The translations under genes and the position numbers were made by a program. A DNA stretch of 64,000 bases from Helicobacter anseris (GTDB lineage Bacteria; Campylobacterota; Campylobacteria; Campylobacterales; Helicobacteraceae), in the NCBI RefSeq assembly GCF_003364335.1, contig NZ_NXLX01000007.1, forward strand, positions 1 to 64,000, in the 5' to 3' direction. Below, piece by piece: positions 18,124 to 26,171 of this stretch; position 1 is the stretch's first letter; every line of letters starts with the position of its first letter. Under the pieces are notes generated by a model. That model made no database searches and was not told where the DNA came from. It saw only the letters and a list, made by a program, of their open reading frames with translations.

Positions 18124-18645
18124 TTATACTATTTTTTCTACTTGTGAATACAGTATTTCTATAGGAGTATTTCTACCAAAAATAGAAACATTCAGTTTTA
18201 ACTTTTCATGTTCAACATCATATTCCTCAACCACAGCCGTAAAATTAACAAAAGGCCCATTGATAATTCTAACAACCTCACCTTTTCCAAAAAATATTTT
18301 TGGTTTAGGTTCTGATCTTTTTTCAATCTTTTCTAAAATTGACATAACATCCTCTTGGCTTAATGGTGTAGGTTTTTTATCTTCACCAATAAACTTAGAA
18401 ACTTTAGGCAATTTTTGTATCATATGCCAAATTGAAGTAGTTAAATCAACTTGAATAAAGACATATCCAGGATATATACTTCTTTGCTTAGTAATCTTTT
18501 TACCATTCTTATATTCAAATACATCTTCTGTAGGAACAATAATTCTACACTCTATCTTAGCATTATCTAAAAGATTTTTTACAGCTTTTTCAACAGATTG
18601 CTCACTACCAGAATAAGTTTGTATCGCATACCAATCTAATGACAT
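18124..18645 (-). CDS. nusG: Transcription termination/antitermination factor NusG
   Basis: The 173-residue product has the NGN domain (WYAIQTYSGSE at the N terminus, SIYPGYVFI near residue 78) and a C-terminal KOW domain (GEVVRIINGPF). It binds the clamp of RNA polymerase and links transcription to Rho or ribosomes. It lies 15 bases after secE, the usual arrangement. Confidence 0.97.
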   Translation of the reverse strand: MSLDWYAIQTYSGSEQSVEKAVKNLLDNAKIECRIIVPTEDVFEYKNGKKITKQRSIYPGYVFIQVDLTTSIWHMIQKLPKVSKFIGEDKKPTPLSQEDVMSILEKIEKRSEPKPKIFFGKGEVVRIINGPFVNFTAVVEEYDVEHEKLKLNVSIFGRNTPIEILYSQVEKIV

Positions 18646-18660
18646 AAATCTCTCCTATAA

Positions 18661-18840
18661 TCACAGAATACTAGATACAGAAGCAGATAAAATAAAATCT
18701 ACCAAAGCCAAAAAAATAGAAATAGCACTAACAACAATTAAAACAGATATAAAGGCATTTCTTCTCTGTTCTTTTGTAGGAAAAATAACTTTGTTAAGTT
18801 CTTCTCTTGCTAATCTATAATATGTAATCAACTTATTCAT
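18661..18840 (-). CDS. secE: Preprotein translocase subunit SecE
   Basis: The 59-residue product starts at ATG 18838-18840 (MNKLITYYRLAREEL). The longer frame upstream runs through the tRNA-Trp gene and is not coding. The amphipathic segment ending in KVIFPTKEQRR precedes a single membrane helix (about residues 30-52), as in the short one-helix SecE of most bacteria. It clamps SecY in the inner membrane. It sits between tRNA-Trp and nusG. Confidence 0.95.
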   Translation of the reverse strand: MNKLITYYRLAREELNKVIFPTKEQRRNAFISVLIVVSAISIFLALVDFILSASVSSIL

Positions 18841-18869
18841 TGTTTCACTTCCATTTTTTATACTACAAA

Positions 18870-18945
18870 TGGCAGGCCAGGAGGGACTCGAACCCCCAAC
18901 ACTCGGTTTTGGAGACCGACGCTCTACCATTGGAGCTACTGACCT
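18870..18945 (-). tRNA. trnW: tRNA-Trp (CCA anticodon)
   Basis: The 76-base cloverleaf has acceptor AGGTCAG/CTGGCCT, anticodon loop CTCCAAA, T loop TTCGAGT and an encoded 3' CCA. It lies between rpmG and secE, as in many bacteria. Confidence 0.97.
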
Positions 18946-18965
18946 AAAAAAGCTAGGGAGTTCCC

Positions 18966-19124
18966 CTAACTTTTTAATTTGACTTCTTTATGCAGTGTAT
19001 GCTTATTAAGTCTTGGGCAAAATTTTTTGAGCTCCAGTTTCTCTGTATTTGTCTTAGCATTCTTCGTGGTACTATAATTGATATCACCACATTCAGAACA
19101 CTTTAATCCAATTTTTACCTTCAT
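18966..19124 (-). CDS. rpmG: 50S ribosomal protein L33 (bL33)
   Basis: The 52-residue frame runs from ATG 19122-19124 to TAG 18966-18968. It begins [17 protein letters not shown] and ends [11 protein letters not shown], as in Helicobacter L33. A CxxC pair (residues 9 and 12) and Cys36 are present, but the fourth zinc ligand is missing (CPRLN), so metal binding is uncertain. It lies 12 bases behind tuf and before tRNA-Trp and secE. Confidence 0.95.
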   Translation of the reverse strand: MKVKIGLKCSECGDINYSTTKNAKTNTEKLELKKFCPRLNKHTLHKEVKLKS

Positions 19125-19136
19125 TATTACACCCTA

Positions 19137-20336
19137 TTATTCAATAATTTTTGTAACAACACCAGCACCAACAGTTCTACCACCTTCTCTAATAGCAAAC
19201 TTTGTACCAAGTTCAAGAGCAATTGGAGTAATCAACTCAACATTGATTTTAATATTATCTCCAGGCATAACCATTTCTACACCTTCTGGCAATTTAATAG
19301 AACCAGTAACATCTGTTGTTCTTACATAGAATTGTGGTCTATAGCCATCAAAAAATGGAGTATGTCTACCACCTTCTTCTTTAGAAAGAACATAAATTTC
19401 ACCTTCGAATTTCTTATGAGGAGTAATTGAACCTGGCTTACATAATACCATACCTCTGATTACTTCTTCTTTTTTTGTTCCTCTTAAAAGAATACCAACA
19501 TTGTCACCAGCCTCACCCTTATCAAGTTCTTTTCTAAACATTTCAACACCAGTTACAGTAGTTTTTTGAGTGTCTCTGATACCAACAATTTCTACTTCAT
19601 CTCCTACCTTTACAACACCCCTATCAATTCTTCCAGTAACAACTGTTCCACGTCCAGCAATAGAGAATACATCTTCAACTGGCATCAAGAAAGTTTTATC
19701 AGTATCTCTCTCAGGTGTTGGAATATAAGCATCAACTTCAGCCATTAACTTTAATACTTTCTCTCCCCACTCACCAACATTTCCAGATTTAGCTTCTTCT
19801 AAAGCCTTAAGAGCAGAACCAGCAACGATTGGAGTATCATCTCCAGGGAACTCATATGCACTCAATAATTCTCTTACTTCCATTTCAACAAGATCTAACA
19901 ATTCTTGATCATCAACCATATCTTGTTTATTTAAGAAAACTACAATATATGGAACTCCAACCTGTCTTGAAAGAAGAATATGCTCTCTAGTTTGTGGCAT
20001 AGGACCATCAGCTGCAGAAACTACAAGTATAGCTCCATCCATCTGCGCAGCACCTGTAATCATATTTTTTACATAGTCTGCGTGCCCAGGACAGTCAACA
20101 TGAGCATAATGCCTATTTTCTGTTTCATATTCAATATGAGAAGTTGCAATAGTAATACCTCTCTCTTTTTCTTCTGGAGCATTATCAATATTATCATAAT
20201 CTCTCATTTCAGCTAAACCTTTAAGCGATAAAACAGCAGAAATAGCTGCACTTAATGTAGTTTTACCATGGTCAACATGCCCAATTGTTCCAATATTAAC
20301 ATGCGGTTTTGTTTTGACAAATTTTTCTTTAGCCAT
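19137..20336 (-). CDS. tuf: Translation elongation factor Tu
   Basis: The 399-residue product delivers aminoacyl-tRNA to the ribosome. GTPase motifs are GHVDHGKTT near residue 19, DCPGHADY near 81 and NKQD near 136; domains 2 and 3 are complete up to [10 protein letters not shown]. It is the only tuf in the window. It follows a tRNA-Thr and precedes rpmG, and has a good promoter of its own. Confidence 0.98.
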   Translation of the reverse strand: MAKEKFVKTKPHVNIGTIGHVDHGKTTLSAAISAVLSLKGLAEMRDYDNIDNAPEEKERGITIATSHIEYETENRHYAHVDCPGHADYVKNMITGAAQMDGAILVVSAADGPMPQTREHILLSRQVGVPYIVVFLNKQDMVDDQELLDLVEMEVRELLSAYEFPGDDTPIVAGSALKALEEAKSGNVGEWGEKVLKLMAEVDAYIPTPERDTDKTFLMPVEDVFSIAGRGTVVTGRIDRGVVKVGDEVEIVGIRDTQKTTVTGVEMFRKELDKGEAGDNVGILLRGTKKEEVIRGMVLCKPGSITPHKKFEGEIYVLSKEEGGRHTPFFDGYRPQFYVRTTDVTGSIKLPEGVEMVMPGDNIKINVELITPIALELGTKFAIREGGRTVGAGVVTKIIE

Positions 20337-20374
20337 CTTGTTCTCCTAATATTTAAAGTTTGAGTTAAAAATGA

Positions 20375-20402
20375 AGCATACCAAAACTTAAGTATCAATC
20401 AA
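20375..20402 (-). promoter_or_regulatory. Putative sigma-70-type promoter of tuf
   Basis: On the minus strand TTGATT (20397-20402) is followed after 16 bases by TATGCT (20375-20380), preceded by TG-G. The -10 lies about 38 bases before the tuf start. Confidence 0.5.
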
Positions 20403-20436
20403 AGTCCTAACTCTGAATTTTACAACAAAATAAAAC

Positions 20437-20511
20437 TGGAGCCCATAAGCGGGATTGAACCGCCGACCTCTTCCTTACCAAGGAAGTGCTCTGCCACTGA
20501 GCTATATGGGC
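20437..20511 (-). tRNA. trnT: tRNA-Thr (GGT anticodon)
   Basis: The 75-base cloverleaf has acceptor GCCCATA, anticodon loop TTGGTAA, T loop TTCAATC and an encoded CCA. It lies directly upstream of the tuf promoter. Confidence 0.97.
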
Positions 20512-20521
20512 AAAAACCTAA

Positions 20522-20527
20522 ATTATA
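20522..20527 (-). promoter_or_regulatory. Putative -10 box before tRNA-Thr(GGT)
   Basis: A minus-strand TATAAT lies 10 bases before the 5' end of tRNA-Thr(GGT). No clear -35 is visible. It would allow this tRNA and tuf to be transcribed apart from the three upstream tRNAs. Confidence 0.4.
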
Positions 20528-20578
20528 ATAAAATATATTAGAATAATACTTTAGATGTAATAAAAATAAATATGATAT

Positions 20579-20634
20579 CTCAATTTTTTACAAATTGAGC
20601 GGAGCTACAAAAAACTTTGCATAATTTCAGCTCC
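20579..20634. other. Two inverted repeats in a tRNA spacer
   Basis: The 134-base gap between tRNA-Gly and tRNA-Thr(GGT) holds CTCAATTT/AAATTGAG (20579-20586 with 20592-20599) and GGAGCT/AGCTCC (20601-20606 with 20629-20634). They may be a weak terminator plus a processing hairpin, or a small RNA. No coding potential is seen. Confidence 0.4.
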
Positions 20635-20645
20635 CAGTATATTAA

Positions 20646-20722
20646 TGGAGCGGGAAACGGGGCTCGAACCCGCGACCCTCAGCTTGGAAGGCTGATGCTC
20701 TAGCCAACTGAGCTATTCCCGC
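20646..20722 (-). tRNA. trnG: tRNA-Gly (TCC anticodon)
   Basis: The 77-base cloverleaf has acceptor GCGGGAA, anticodon loop CTTCCAA, T loop TTCGAGC and an encoded CCA. Confidence 0.97.
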
Positions 20723-20746
20723 ATCACTTAAAAACCCTAACTTAAG

Positions 20747-20831
<85 letters not shown>

Positions 20832-20907
20832 AATATTCTTCGATAATTTAAACATCTTAAGGTAACTGGTCAAACACTGAAACAGATAAAGTCTGTAAAG
20901 AGTTTGA

Positions 20908-20983
20908 TGGAGCTGGTTAAGGGACTTGAACCCCCGACCTGCTGCTTACAAGGCAGCTGCTCTACCAACTGAGCTAAACCAGC
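20908..20983 (-). tRNA. trnT: tRNA-Thr (TGT anticodon)
   Basis: The 76-base cloverleaf has acceptor GCTGGTT, anticodon loop CTTGTAA, T loop TTCAAGT and an encoded CCA. It is the first gene of the tRNA-tuf block. Confidence 0.97.
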
Positions 20984-21014
20984 AAACACAAAATATTAAA
21001 TTCTGTGAGGGCGA

Positions 21015-21043
21015 ATTCTATAATAAAAAACTTTATTTGTCAA
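21015..21043 (-). promoter_or_regulatory. Strong promoter of the tRNA-tuf block
   Basis: On the minus strand TTGACA (21038-21043), a 17-base spacer and TAGAAT (21015-21020) form a near-consensus sigma-70 promoter. This is unusual for Helicobacter, where -35 boxes are weak. A GC-rich discriminator (CGCCC) follows the -10, a feature of stringently controlled stable-RNA promoters. Confidence 0.8.
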
Positions 21044-21077
21044 GAAAAATTCTAAAAAATCTTAAGTTTTATATACT

Positions 21078-21105
21078 TTGAAGTGATTTTTGATATCATT
21101 ATAAA
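21078..21105 (+). promoter_or_regulatory. Putative promoter of manC
   Basis: TTGAAG (21078-21083), 16 bases, then TATAAA (21100-21105) lie 50 bases before the manC start, back to back with the tRNA promoter. Confidence 0.45.
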
Positions 21106-21154
21106 AAGGCAGGTTTTAACAACAGAAATATAAAAATCAGGATAATCTAAAGCT

Positions 21155-22540
21155 ATGTTGAAAATTGTAATTTTATGTGGTGGCAACGGAACAAGACTTT
21201 GGCCAATTTCAAGAGAAGATATGCCAAAACAATTTAATAAAATTTTTGGCACATCTTCACTATTTCAAGAAACATTATTACGCAATCAAAAATTATTTGA
21301 AATATCAGAAGCAATTTTTGAGGTTGTTTCAAATCAAAATTACCTTTTTCTCTTAAAGGATCAAGCGCAAGAGATACAACAAAATATATCAAGCTTTATT
21401 TTAGAGAGCTGTCCAAAGAATACTGCTCCAGCAATTACCCTTAGTGCATTAAATTCAAAGCCTGATGATATATTATTGGTGCTACCAAGTGATCATCTTA
21501 TTAAAAATCACCAAGAATACATCACAGATGTTATAAAAGCTATTGATATGGCAAAAAAAGACTTCTTAGTAACTTTTGGAATCAAACCACTAAGCCCCCA
21601 TACTGGATATGGTTATATCCAATCCTCTAATGGTATAGTAAAAAAATTTATCGAAAAGCCTGATTTAAAAACCGCGAAAGATTTTTTACATTCTGGCAAT
21701 TATTACTGGAATAGTGGAATGTTTTGCTTCAAAGCAAAAACTTTTTTAAGTGAGCTACAACACTATACTCCTGAGGTATTTAATAATATTTCTGAAATTT
21801 TTAAAAATACCCCAAAAGAAAAGGATTATCTTAGATTATCTGAGCAACAAAGCAAAACCATCCCATCAATCAGTATTGATTATGCACTTATGGAAAAAAG
21901 CAAAAAAGTTTTTTGTGTCGAATCTACATTTGATTGGAATGATATTGGGAGTTTTGATTCTCTTAGTGAGGAATTTATCAAGCCAAATTCCTGCTATACA
22001 AATCCAACCAAAACTATTCAATATGAAAGCAATAATAACTTTATTTTATCTGAAAAAATGGTAGCCACTATAGGGATACACGACCTAATAGTGATTGATA
22101 CGATAGATTCTCTCTTACTTACAAAAAGAGGAGAAAGTCAAAAAGTTAAAGATATTATTCCATTGATTAAAAAAGATTTCCCGCAACTCACACAACAACA
22201 CAACATTACTCATAGACCTTGGGGGACTTACAGCATATTACTTGAAAGCAAAAATTATAAAATTAAAAAAATTGTCGTAAAACCCAATGCTAGATTAAGC
22301 TTACAAAAACATTTTCACCGCAATGAGCACTGGATAGTTGTAAGTGGAACAGCTCACATTACCCTTGAAAATCAAAATTTTGAGCTTCACACCAATGAAT
22401 CTACCTATATTCCTATGGGAAAAATCCACAGGTTGGCAAATGAAGGAAAGATTGATTTAGTTATGATTGAGATACAGATGGGAGAATATCTTGGTGAGGA
22501 TGATATTGTCCGTATTGAGGATGATTTTAAAAGATGTTAA
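21155..22540 (+). CDS. manC: Mannose-1-phosphate guanylyltransferase / mannose-6-phosphate isomerase
   Basis: The 461-residue bifunctional enzyme makes mannose-1-phosphate into GDP-mannose and, through its C-terminal cupin, can interconvert fructose-6- and mannose-6-phosphate. The nucleotidyltransferase motif CGGNGTRLWPISR is near residue 8 and FIEKP near 167. The cupin has HRPWGTY near 350 and HRNEHWIVVSGTA near 387. It supplies GDP-mannose for Gmd encoded 0.8 kb downstream. Length is normal, and it has its own promoter-like sequence. Its last 7 bases overlap the next gene. Confidence 0.95.
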   Translation: MLKIVILCGGNGTRLWPISREDMPKQFNKIFGTSSLFQETLLRNQKLFEISEAIFEVVSNQNYLFLLKDQAQEIQQNISSFILESCPKNTAPAITLSALNSKPDDILLVLPSDHLIKNHQEYITDVIKAIDMAKKDFLVTFGIKPLSPHTGYGYIQSSNGIVKKFIEKPDLKTAKDFLHSGNYYWNSGMFCFKAKTFLSELQHYTPEVFNNISEIFKNTPKEKDYLRLSEQQSKTIPSISIDYALMEKSKKVFCVESTFDWNDIGSFDSLSEEFIKPNSCYTNPTKTIQYESNNNFILSEKMVATIGIHDLIVIDTIDSLLLTKRGESQKVKDIIPLIKKDFPQLTQQHNITHRPWGTYSILLESKNYKIKKIVVKPNARLSLQKHFHRNEHWIVVSGTAHITLENQNFELHTNESTYIPMGKIHRLANEGKIDLVMIEIQMGEYLGEDDIVRIEDDFKRC

Positions 22541-23349
22541 GATTTCTCTTTTTACTCATTTTTAGTTTTTATGCTCAAGCCATAGAACTCATTTATCCCA
22601 TAATCCTTAAAGATCTTAATACAATCAATATACAAGATTATCTTGTCAGTGAAAAACTTGATGGCATAAGAGCTTATTGGGATGGCAAGCAATTGCTCTC
22701 AAAAAGTGGCAAAAATCTCAATCCTCCACAATGGTTTATTAAAAACTTTCCACCATTTGCATTAGATGGCGAGCTTTTTACAAAACAAGGAGACTTTGAG
22801 AATATTGTCTCAATTATAAAAAACCAACAAGACAAAGAACAATGGAAAAATATAACTTACCACATCTTTGAAGTGCCAAACCAGCAAGGAAATCTTATAG
22901 AAAGACTCCAGGTGCTAGAGAACTTTCTCAAGCAAAACCAAAATTTACCAATAAAAATTATTCCACAATACCAATTTATCCAACTAGAATCTCTAAAACA
23001 TTTCATAAAAGAAATTCAAAACTCCAATGGAGAAGGAGTAATTTTACGCAATAAACTCTCAACTTATGAAACAGGAAGAAAACCTAGCGCATTAAAATAT
23101 AAGTTTTTCCTTGATTCTGAGTGTGAAATTATTGATTATAAAAAAGGCAGGGGAAAATACGCCAACCAAGTTGGTTCGATTATTTGCAAAGAAGGGGATA
23201 AAATATTTAAAATTGGAAGTGGATTAAGTGAAGATTTTAGAAAAAATCCACCAAAAATTGGAACAATTATTACCTATAAATTCTACAAAACAACCACAAA
23301 TAACCTTCCTAGACATCCTGTATTTTTAAGGCTCTACAGAGATTTTTAA
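22534..23349 (+). CDS. Exported ATP-dependent DNA ligase (LigE-like)
   Basis: The 271-residue protein has an N-terminal signal peptide (MLRFLFLLIFSFYAQA) and then the minimal ligase core. The nucleotidyl-accepting lysine is in SEKLDGIRAYWDG (Lys41); other motifs are ALDGELFT, EGVILRNK and ALKYKF, followed by an OB-fold. Periplasmic ligases of this type are known in Neisseria, Campylobacter and other proteobacteria and are linked to competence or extracellular DNA. The cell's replicative ligase would be the separate NAD-dependent LigA. The gene is fused by overlap to manC, an unrelated function, so co-transcription probably reflects insertion into the locus. Confidence 0.85.
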   Translation: MLRFLFLLIFSFYAQAIELIYPIILKDLNTINIQDYLVSEKLDGIRAYWDGKQLLSKSGKNLNPPQWFIKNFPPFALDGELFTKQGDFENIVSIIKNQQDKEQWKNITYHIFEVPNQQGNLIERLQVLENFLKQNQNLPIKIIPQYQFIQLESLKHFIKEIQNSNGEGVILRNKLSTYETGRKPSALKYKFFLDSECEIIDYKKGRGKYANQVGSIICKEGDKIFKIGSGLSEDFRKNPPKIGTIITYKFYKTTTNNLPRHPVFLRLYRDF

Positions 23350-23352
23350 TGT

Positions 23353-23358
23353 TATAAT
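23353..23358 (+). promoter_or_regulatory. Putative -10 box of gmd
   Basis: TATAAT lies 28 bases before the gmd start in the 37-base gap after the ligase gene. A strong RBS (AAAGGAG) follows. Confidence 0.5.
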
Positions 23359-23386
23359 TTTTATTCCGCACATTAAAGGAGAATAA

Positions 23387-24496
23387 ATGAAATCTGCGCT
23401 TATTACTGGTATTACGGGGCAAGATGGTGCGTATCTTGCAGAATTTTTATTAAAAAAAGGCTATGAGGTTCATGGTATCAAAAGAAGATCCTCTTTGTTC
23501 AATACAGACAGAATCGATCATCTCTATCAAGATCCTCACTTAGATAATAGGAACTTTTTTCTCCATTATGGAGATATGACAGATTCTATGAATCTTACTC
23601 GCATTATTCAAGAAGTGCAACCTGATGAAATCTATAATCTTGCTGCAATGAGTCACGTAGCCGTATCATTTGAAACGCCAGAATATACAGCCAATGCAGA
23701 TGGCATTGGAACCCTTAGAATACTTGAAGCTGTAAGATTGTTAAATCTTGTCCAAAAAACAAAGATTTATCAAGCATCAACAAGTGAGCTATATGGACTT
23801 GTCCAAGAGGTTCCTCAAAATGAAAAAACTCCTTTTTACCCTAGATCACCCTATGCTGTAGCAAAACTTTATGCCTACTGGATTACGATTAATTATCGTG
23901 AGGCTTATAATATCTTTGCAAGCAATGGAATCTTATTTAATCACGAAAGTCCTATCCGCGGTGAAACATTTGTTACAAGAAAAATTACAAGAGCTGTTGC
24001 AAAAATTGCTCTTGGACTTCAAGATACGCTTTATCTAGGCAATCTCTCAGCAAAAAGAGATTGGGGACATGCGAAAGATTATGTCAGAATGATGTGGATG
24101 ATATTACAAGCAGATAAAGCTGAAGATTGGGTAATTGCAACTGGCATTACCACAGAAGTTAGAGAATTTGTATATTTAGCATTTAAAGAACTAGGAATTG
24201 AAGTAGAATTTGTTGGTGAGGGAATCTCAGAAGTTGGTATAGTGAAATCTTGCAATGGGGATTATCAACTGCCTATAGGAAAACAAGTAGTAGCTGTAGA
24301 TTCTAGATATTTTAGACCCACTGAAGTAGAGCTACTTATAGGAGATGCCACAAAAGCAAAGACAAAATTGGGATGGATACCAGAATACAATCTTGCCTCT
24401 CTTATCAAGGAAATGGTAGCAAGTGATTTAAAACTAATGCAAAAAGACAGATATCTACAAGAAGGTGGATACAATACTTTGAGATATTTTGAATGA
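23387..24496 (+). CDS. gmd: GDP-mannose 4,6-dehydratase
   Basis: The 369-residue short-chain dehydratase converts GDP-mannose to GDP-4-keto-6-deoxymannose, the first step to GDP-L-fucose. It has the NADP-binding [14 protein letters not shown] start, the catalytic STSELYG and [10 protein letters not shown] (YxxxK), and the [15 protein letters not shown] substrate segment. It lies after manC and the ligase and overlaps the fucosyltransferase by four bases (ATGA). The next enzyme, GDP-fucose synthase, is not in the window. Confidence 0.97.
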   Translation: MKSALITGITGQDGAYLAEFLLKKGYEVHGIKRRSSLFNTDRIDHLYQDPHLDNRNFFLHYGDMTDSMNLTRIIQEVQPDEIYNLAAMSHVAVSFETPEYTANADGIGTLRILEAVRLLNLVQKTKIYQASTSELYGLVQEVPQNEKTPFYPRSPYAVAKLYAYWITINYREAYNIFASNGILFNHESPIRGETFVTRKITRAVAKIALGLQDTLYLGNLSAKRDWGHAKDYVRMMWMILQADKAEDWVIATGITTEVREFVYLAFKELGIEVEFVGEGISEVGIVKSCNGDYQLPIGKQVVAVDSRYFRPTEVELLIGDATKAKTKLGWIPEYNLASLIKEMVASDLKLMQKDRYLQEGGYNTLRYFE

Positions 24497-25494
24497 TGCC
24501 AATCAAAATAAAAATCGTTGATTGGTGGAATAACGATTTTTATAACAATTATTTTATTCAGTTTTTATCTAAACGCTACACAATTATTCAAAGTGATACG
24601 CCAGATTTTTTATTATGCAGTGTATTTGGAAATCAACACCTTCAATTTGATTGCATAAAAATATTTTTCACAGGAGAAGCAATCACTCCTGATTTTAATT
24701 TTTATGATTATGCACTTGGATTTGATCATTTAAAATTTGGAGATAGATATTTACGCTTTCCCTTATTTTTTATCAAACAATATCAAAAAGCACTTAAACT
24801 AGCTCAAAATAAACACTTATTTCAAGATACCAAAAAATTATTACAAAGAGGATTTTGCAGTTTTGTTGTAAGCAATGCTAATGCGGATTCTATCAGGGAG
24901 GAATTTTTCCACCTGCTTTCAGAGATTGATTTTGTTGCAAGCGGTGGCAGATACAAAAATAACATTGGAGAGCCTATTTCTGACAAACTTAAATTTCTCC
25001 AATCATATAAATTTAATATAGCTTTTGAAAATTCTAGCTATCATGGCTATTGCACAGAAAAACTTATCGAGGCACTTGGAGCGCAAACAGTGCCAATATA
25101 TTGGGGAGATCCTATGCTAAAAGAGGGGGGGGGGGATACGATAATAAATCCCAAGTCCTTTATCAATATTCAAAATTTTAGAACACCAAATCAAGCGGTA
25201 AGCTTCATCAAAGAAGTGCATAGGAACGATGATTTATACCTGCATATCCTAAAAGAAAAAGCCTTTTTGACAGAAAATCTCATAGAACACTATGAAAACA
25301 AATTAGAGAAATTTTTTGAAAATATTTTTTCACAAAATTATAAGGATGCAAAAAGAGCAGTGCTTACTCAAAGGCAAAAATCACTCTTTCACACACATAA
25401 AAGCTACATTCCCCCCCCCCATTTCAAAATATTTAAGAAAAATAAAACAAATTATTTTTCCTCGATACTAAAAATAGGCAACCCTAATTTATAG
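24493..25494 (+). CDS. Alpha-1,3-fucosyltransferase (GT10), phase-variable, frame ON
   Basis: The 333-residue enzyme transfers fucose from GDP-fucose to N-acetyllactosamine-type acceptors, as in H. pylori Lewis antigen synthesis. The GT10 signature is clear: [21 protein letters not shown] near residue 175, then VPIYWGDP and NPKSFIN. A G11 tract (25125-25135) between YWGDP and NPKSF keeps the frame open; 10 or 12 G would stop it within about 20 codons. A C10 tract (25411-25420) near the C terminus sets the tail. The present frame ends KIGNPNL and runs 43 bases into the neighbouring gene. One C fewer gives a basic, aromatic tail ending [12 protein letters not shown] and stopping at TAA 25469-25471. 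The DD-heptad repeats of H. pylori FutA are absent. Confidence 0.9.
   Translation: MMPIKIKIVDWWNNDFYNNYFIQFLSKRYTIIQSDTPDFLLCSVFGNQHLQFDCIKIFFTGEAITPDFNFYDYALGFDHLKFGDRYLRFPLFFIKQYQKALKLAQNKHLFQDTKKLLQRGFCSFVVSNANADSIREEFFHLLSEIDFVASGGRYKNNIGEPISDKLKFLQSYKFNIAFENSSYHGYCTEKLIEALGAQTVPIYWGDPMLKEGGGDTIINPKSFINIQNFRTPNQAVSFIKEVHRNDDLYLHILKEKAFLTENLIEHYENKLEKFFENIFSQNYKDAKRAVLTQRQKSLFHTHKSYIPPPHFKIFKKNKTNYFSSILKIGNPNL
25125..25135 (+). repeat. Poly-G tract (G11) in the fucosyltransferase gene
   Basis: Eleven G in a row inside the catalytic domain. Slipped-strand mispairing here would switch the gene: 11 G is in frame, while 10 G gives TAA two codons after the tract. Confidence 0.9.
25411..25420 (+). 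repeat. Poly-C tract (C10) in the fucosyltransferase gene
   Basis: Ten C in a row encode the PPP of YIPPPHF. Tract length selects among three C-terminal tails and leaves the catalytic domain intact. Confidence 0.9.
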
Positions 25495-26093
25495 TAGATT
25501 CCTATCAATCGCAATGCAGTTCCACAAATCAATGTCACTATACTAGCAATACCAACACTTATATCAAAAAAAACAATCAAAACATAATAAAGCCCTGAGG
25601 CAAAGATCGCAACACTTGCATAAATCTCTTTTTGAAAAATCAAAGGAATGCGATTACAAAGCATATCTCTTAAAATTCCCCCAAAAACTCCTGTAATCAC
25701 CCCTCCACAAATTGCCAAAGTCATATTGTTATGATTTTGCATCACTATTTCTGTTCCAACAATGCTAAAAACCACCAAACCTAAAGCATCTAAAATCAAA
25801 AAAACTCTCTCAAACTTCACAATAATCATCGGAATCCTTGTGGCTACCAAAGCTGCTATTAAAATGATCCAAATATATTCTGGATGTTTTATCCAAGTTA
25901 AAGGATGATGATCAAATAGCATATCTCTAACAGACCCCCCTCCAATAGCTGTAACCAATGCCACAAACATTACTCCCATCAAATCCATTTTAAATTTTCC
26001 AGCAGCCAAAGCACCTGTCATAGATTCCACAATAATTCCGATAAAAAACAAGATATGCATCAATAAGCCAGCTTCCATATATTTATACTCCAT
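25452..26093 (-). CDS. TRIC/UPF0126 family membrane protein (YadS-like)
   Basis: The product has up to 213 residues with about seven hydrophobic helices and two copies of the glycine-rich repeat (TAIGGGSVRDML and TGVFGGILRDMLC), the hallmark of the bacterial trimeric intracellular cation channel family. These proteins conduct K+ or other small ions across the inner membrane; some homologues are linked to glycine uptake. ATG 26078 has GGAG nine bases upstream and may be the real start rather than 26093. Its 3' end overlaps the convergent fucosyltransferase frame by 43 bases in the C10 state. Confidence 0.85.
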   Translation of the reverse strand: MEYKYMEAGLLMHILFFIGIIVESMTGALAAGKFKMDLMGVMFVALVTAIGGGSVRDMLFDHHPLTWIKHPEYIWIILIAALVATRIPMIIVKFERVFLILDALGLVVFSIVGTEIVMQNHNNMTLAICGGVITGVFGGILRDMLCNRIPLIFQKEIYASVAIFASGLYYVLIVFFDISVGIASIVTLICGTALRLIGIYYKLGLPIFSIEEK

Positions 26094-26171
26094 TGCTAAA
26101 ATCTCACCATTTTAGTAAAATACTTCTTAAAATTCTCAAAAATATCTCAAACAACTTTAAAAAGGTTTTTT

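Noticed and set aside
26096-26115. CTAAAAT/ATTTTAG inverted repeat between the TRIC gene and gltX as an operator
   Set aside because: It is short and AT-only, with no sign of a regulator, and such repeats occur by chance in this AT-rich DNA.
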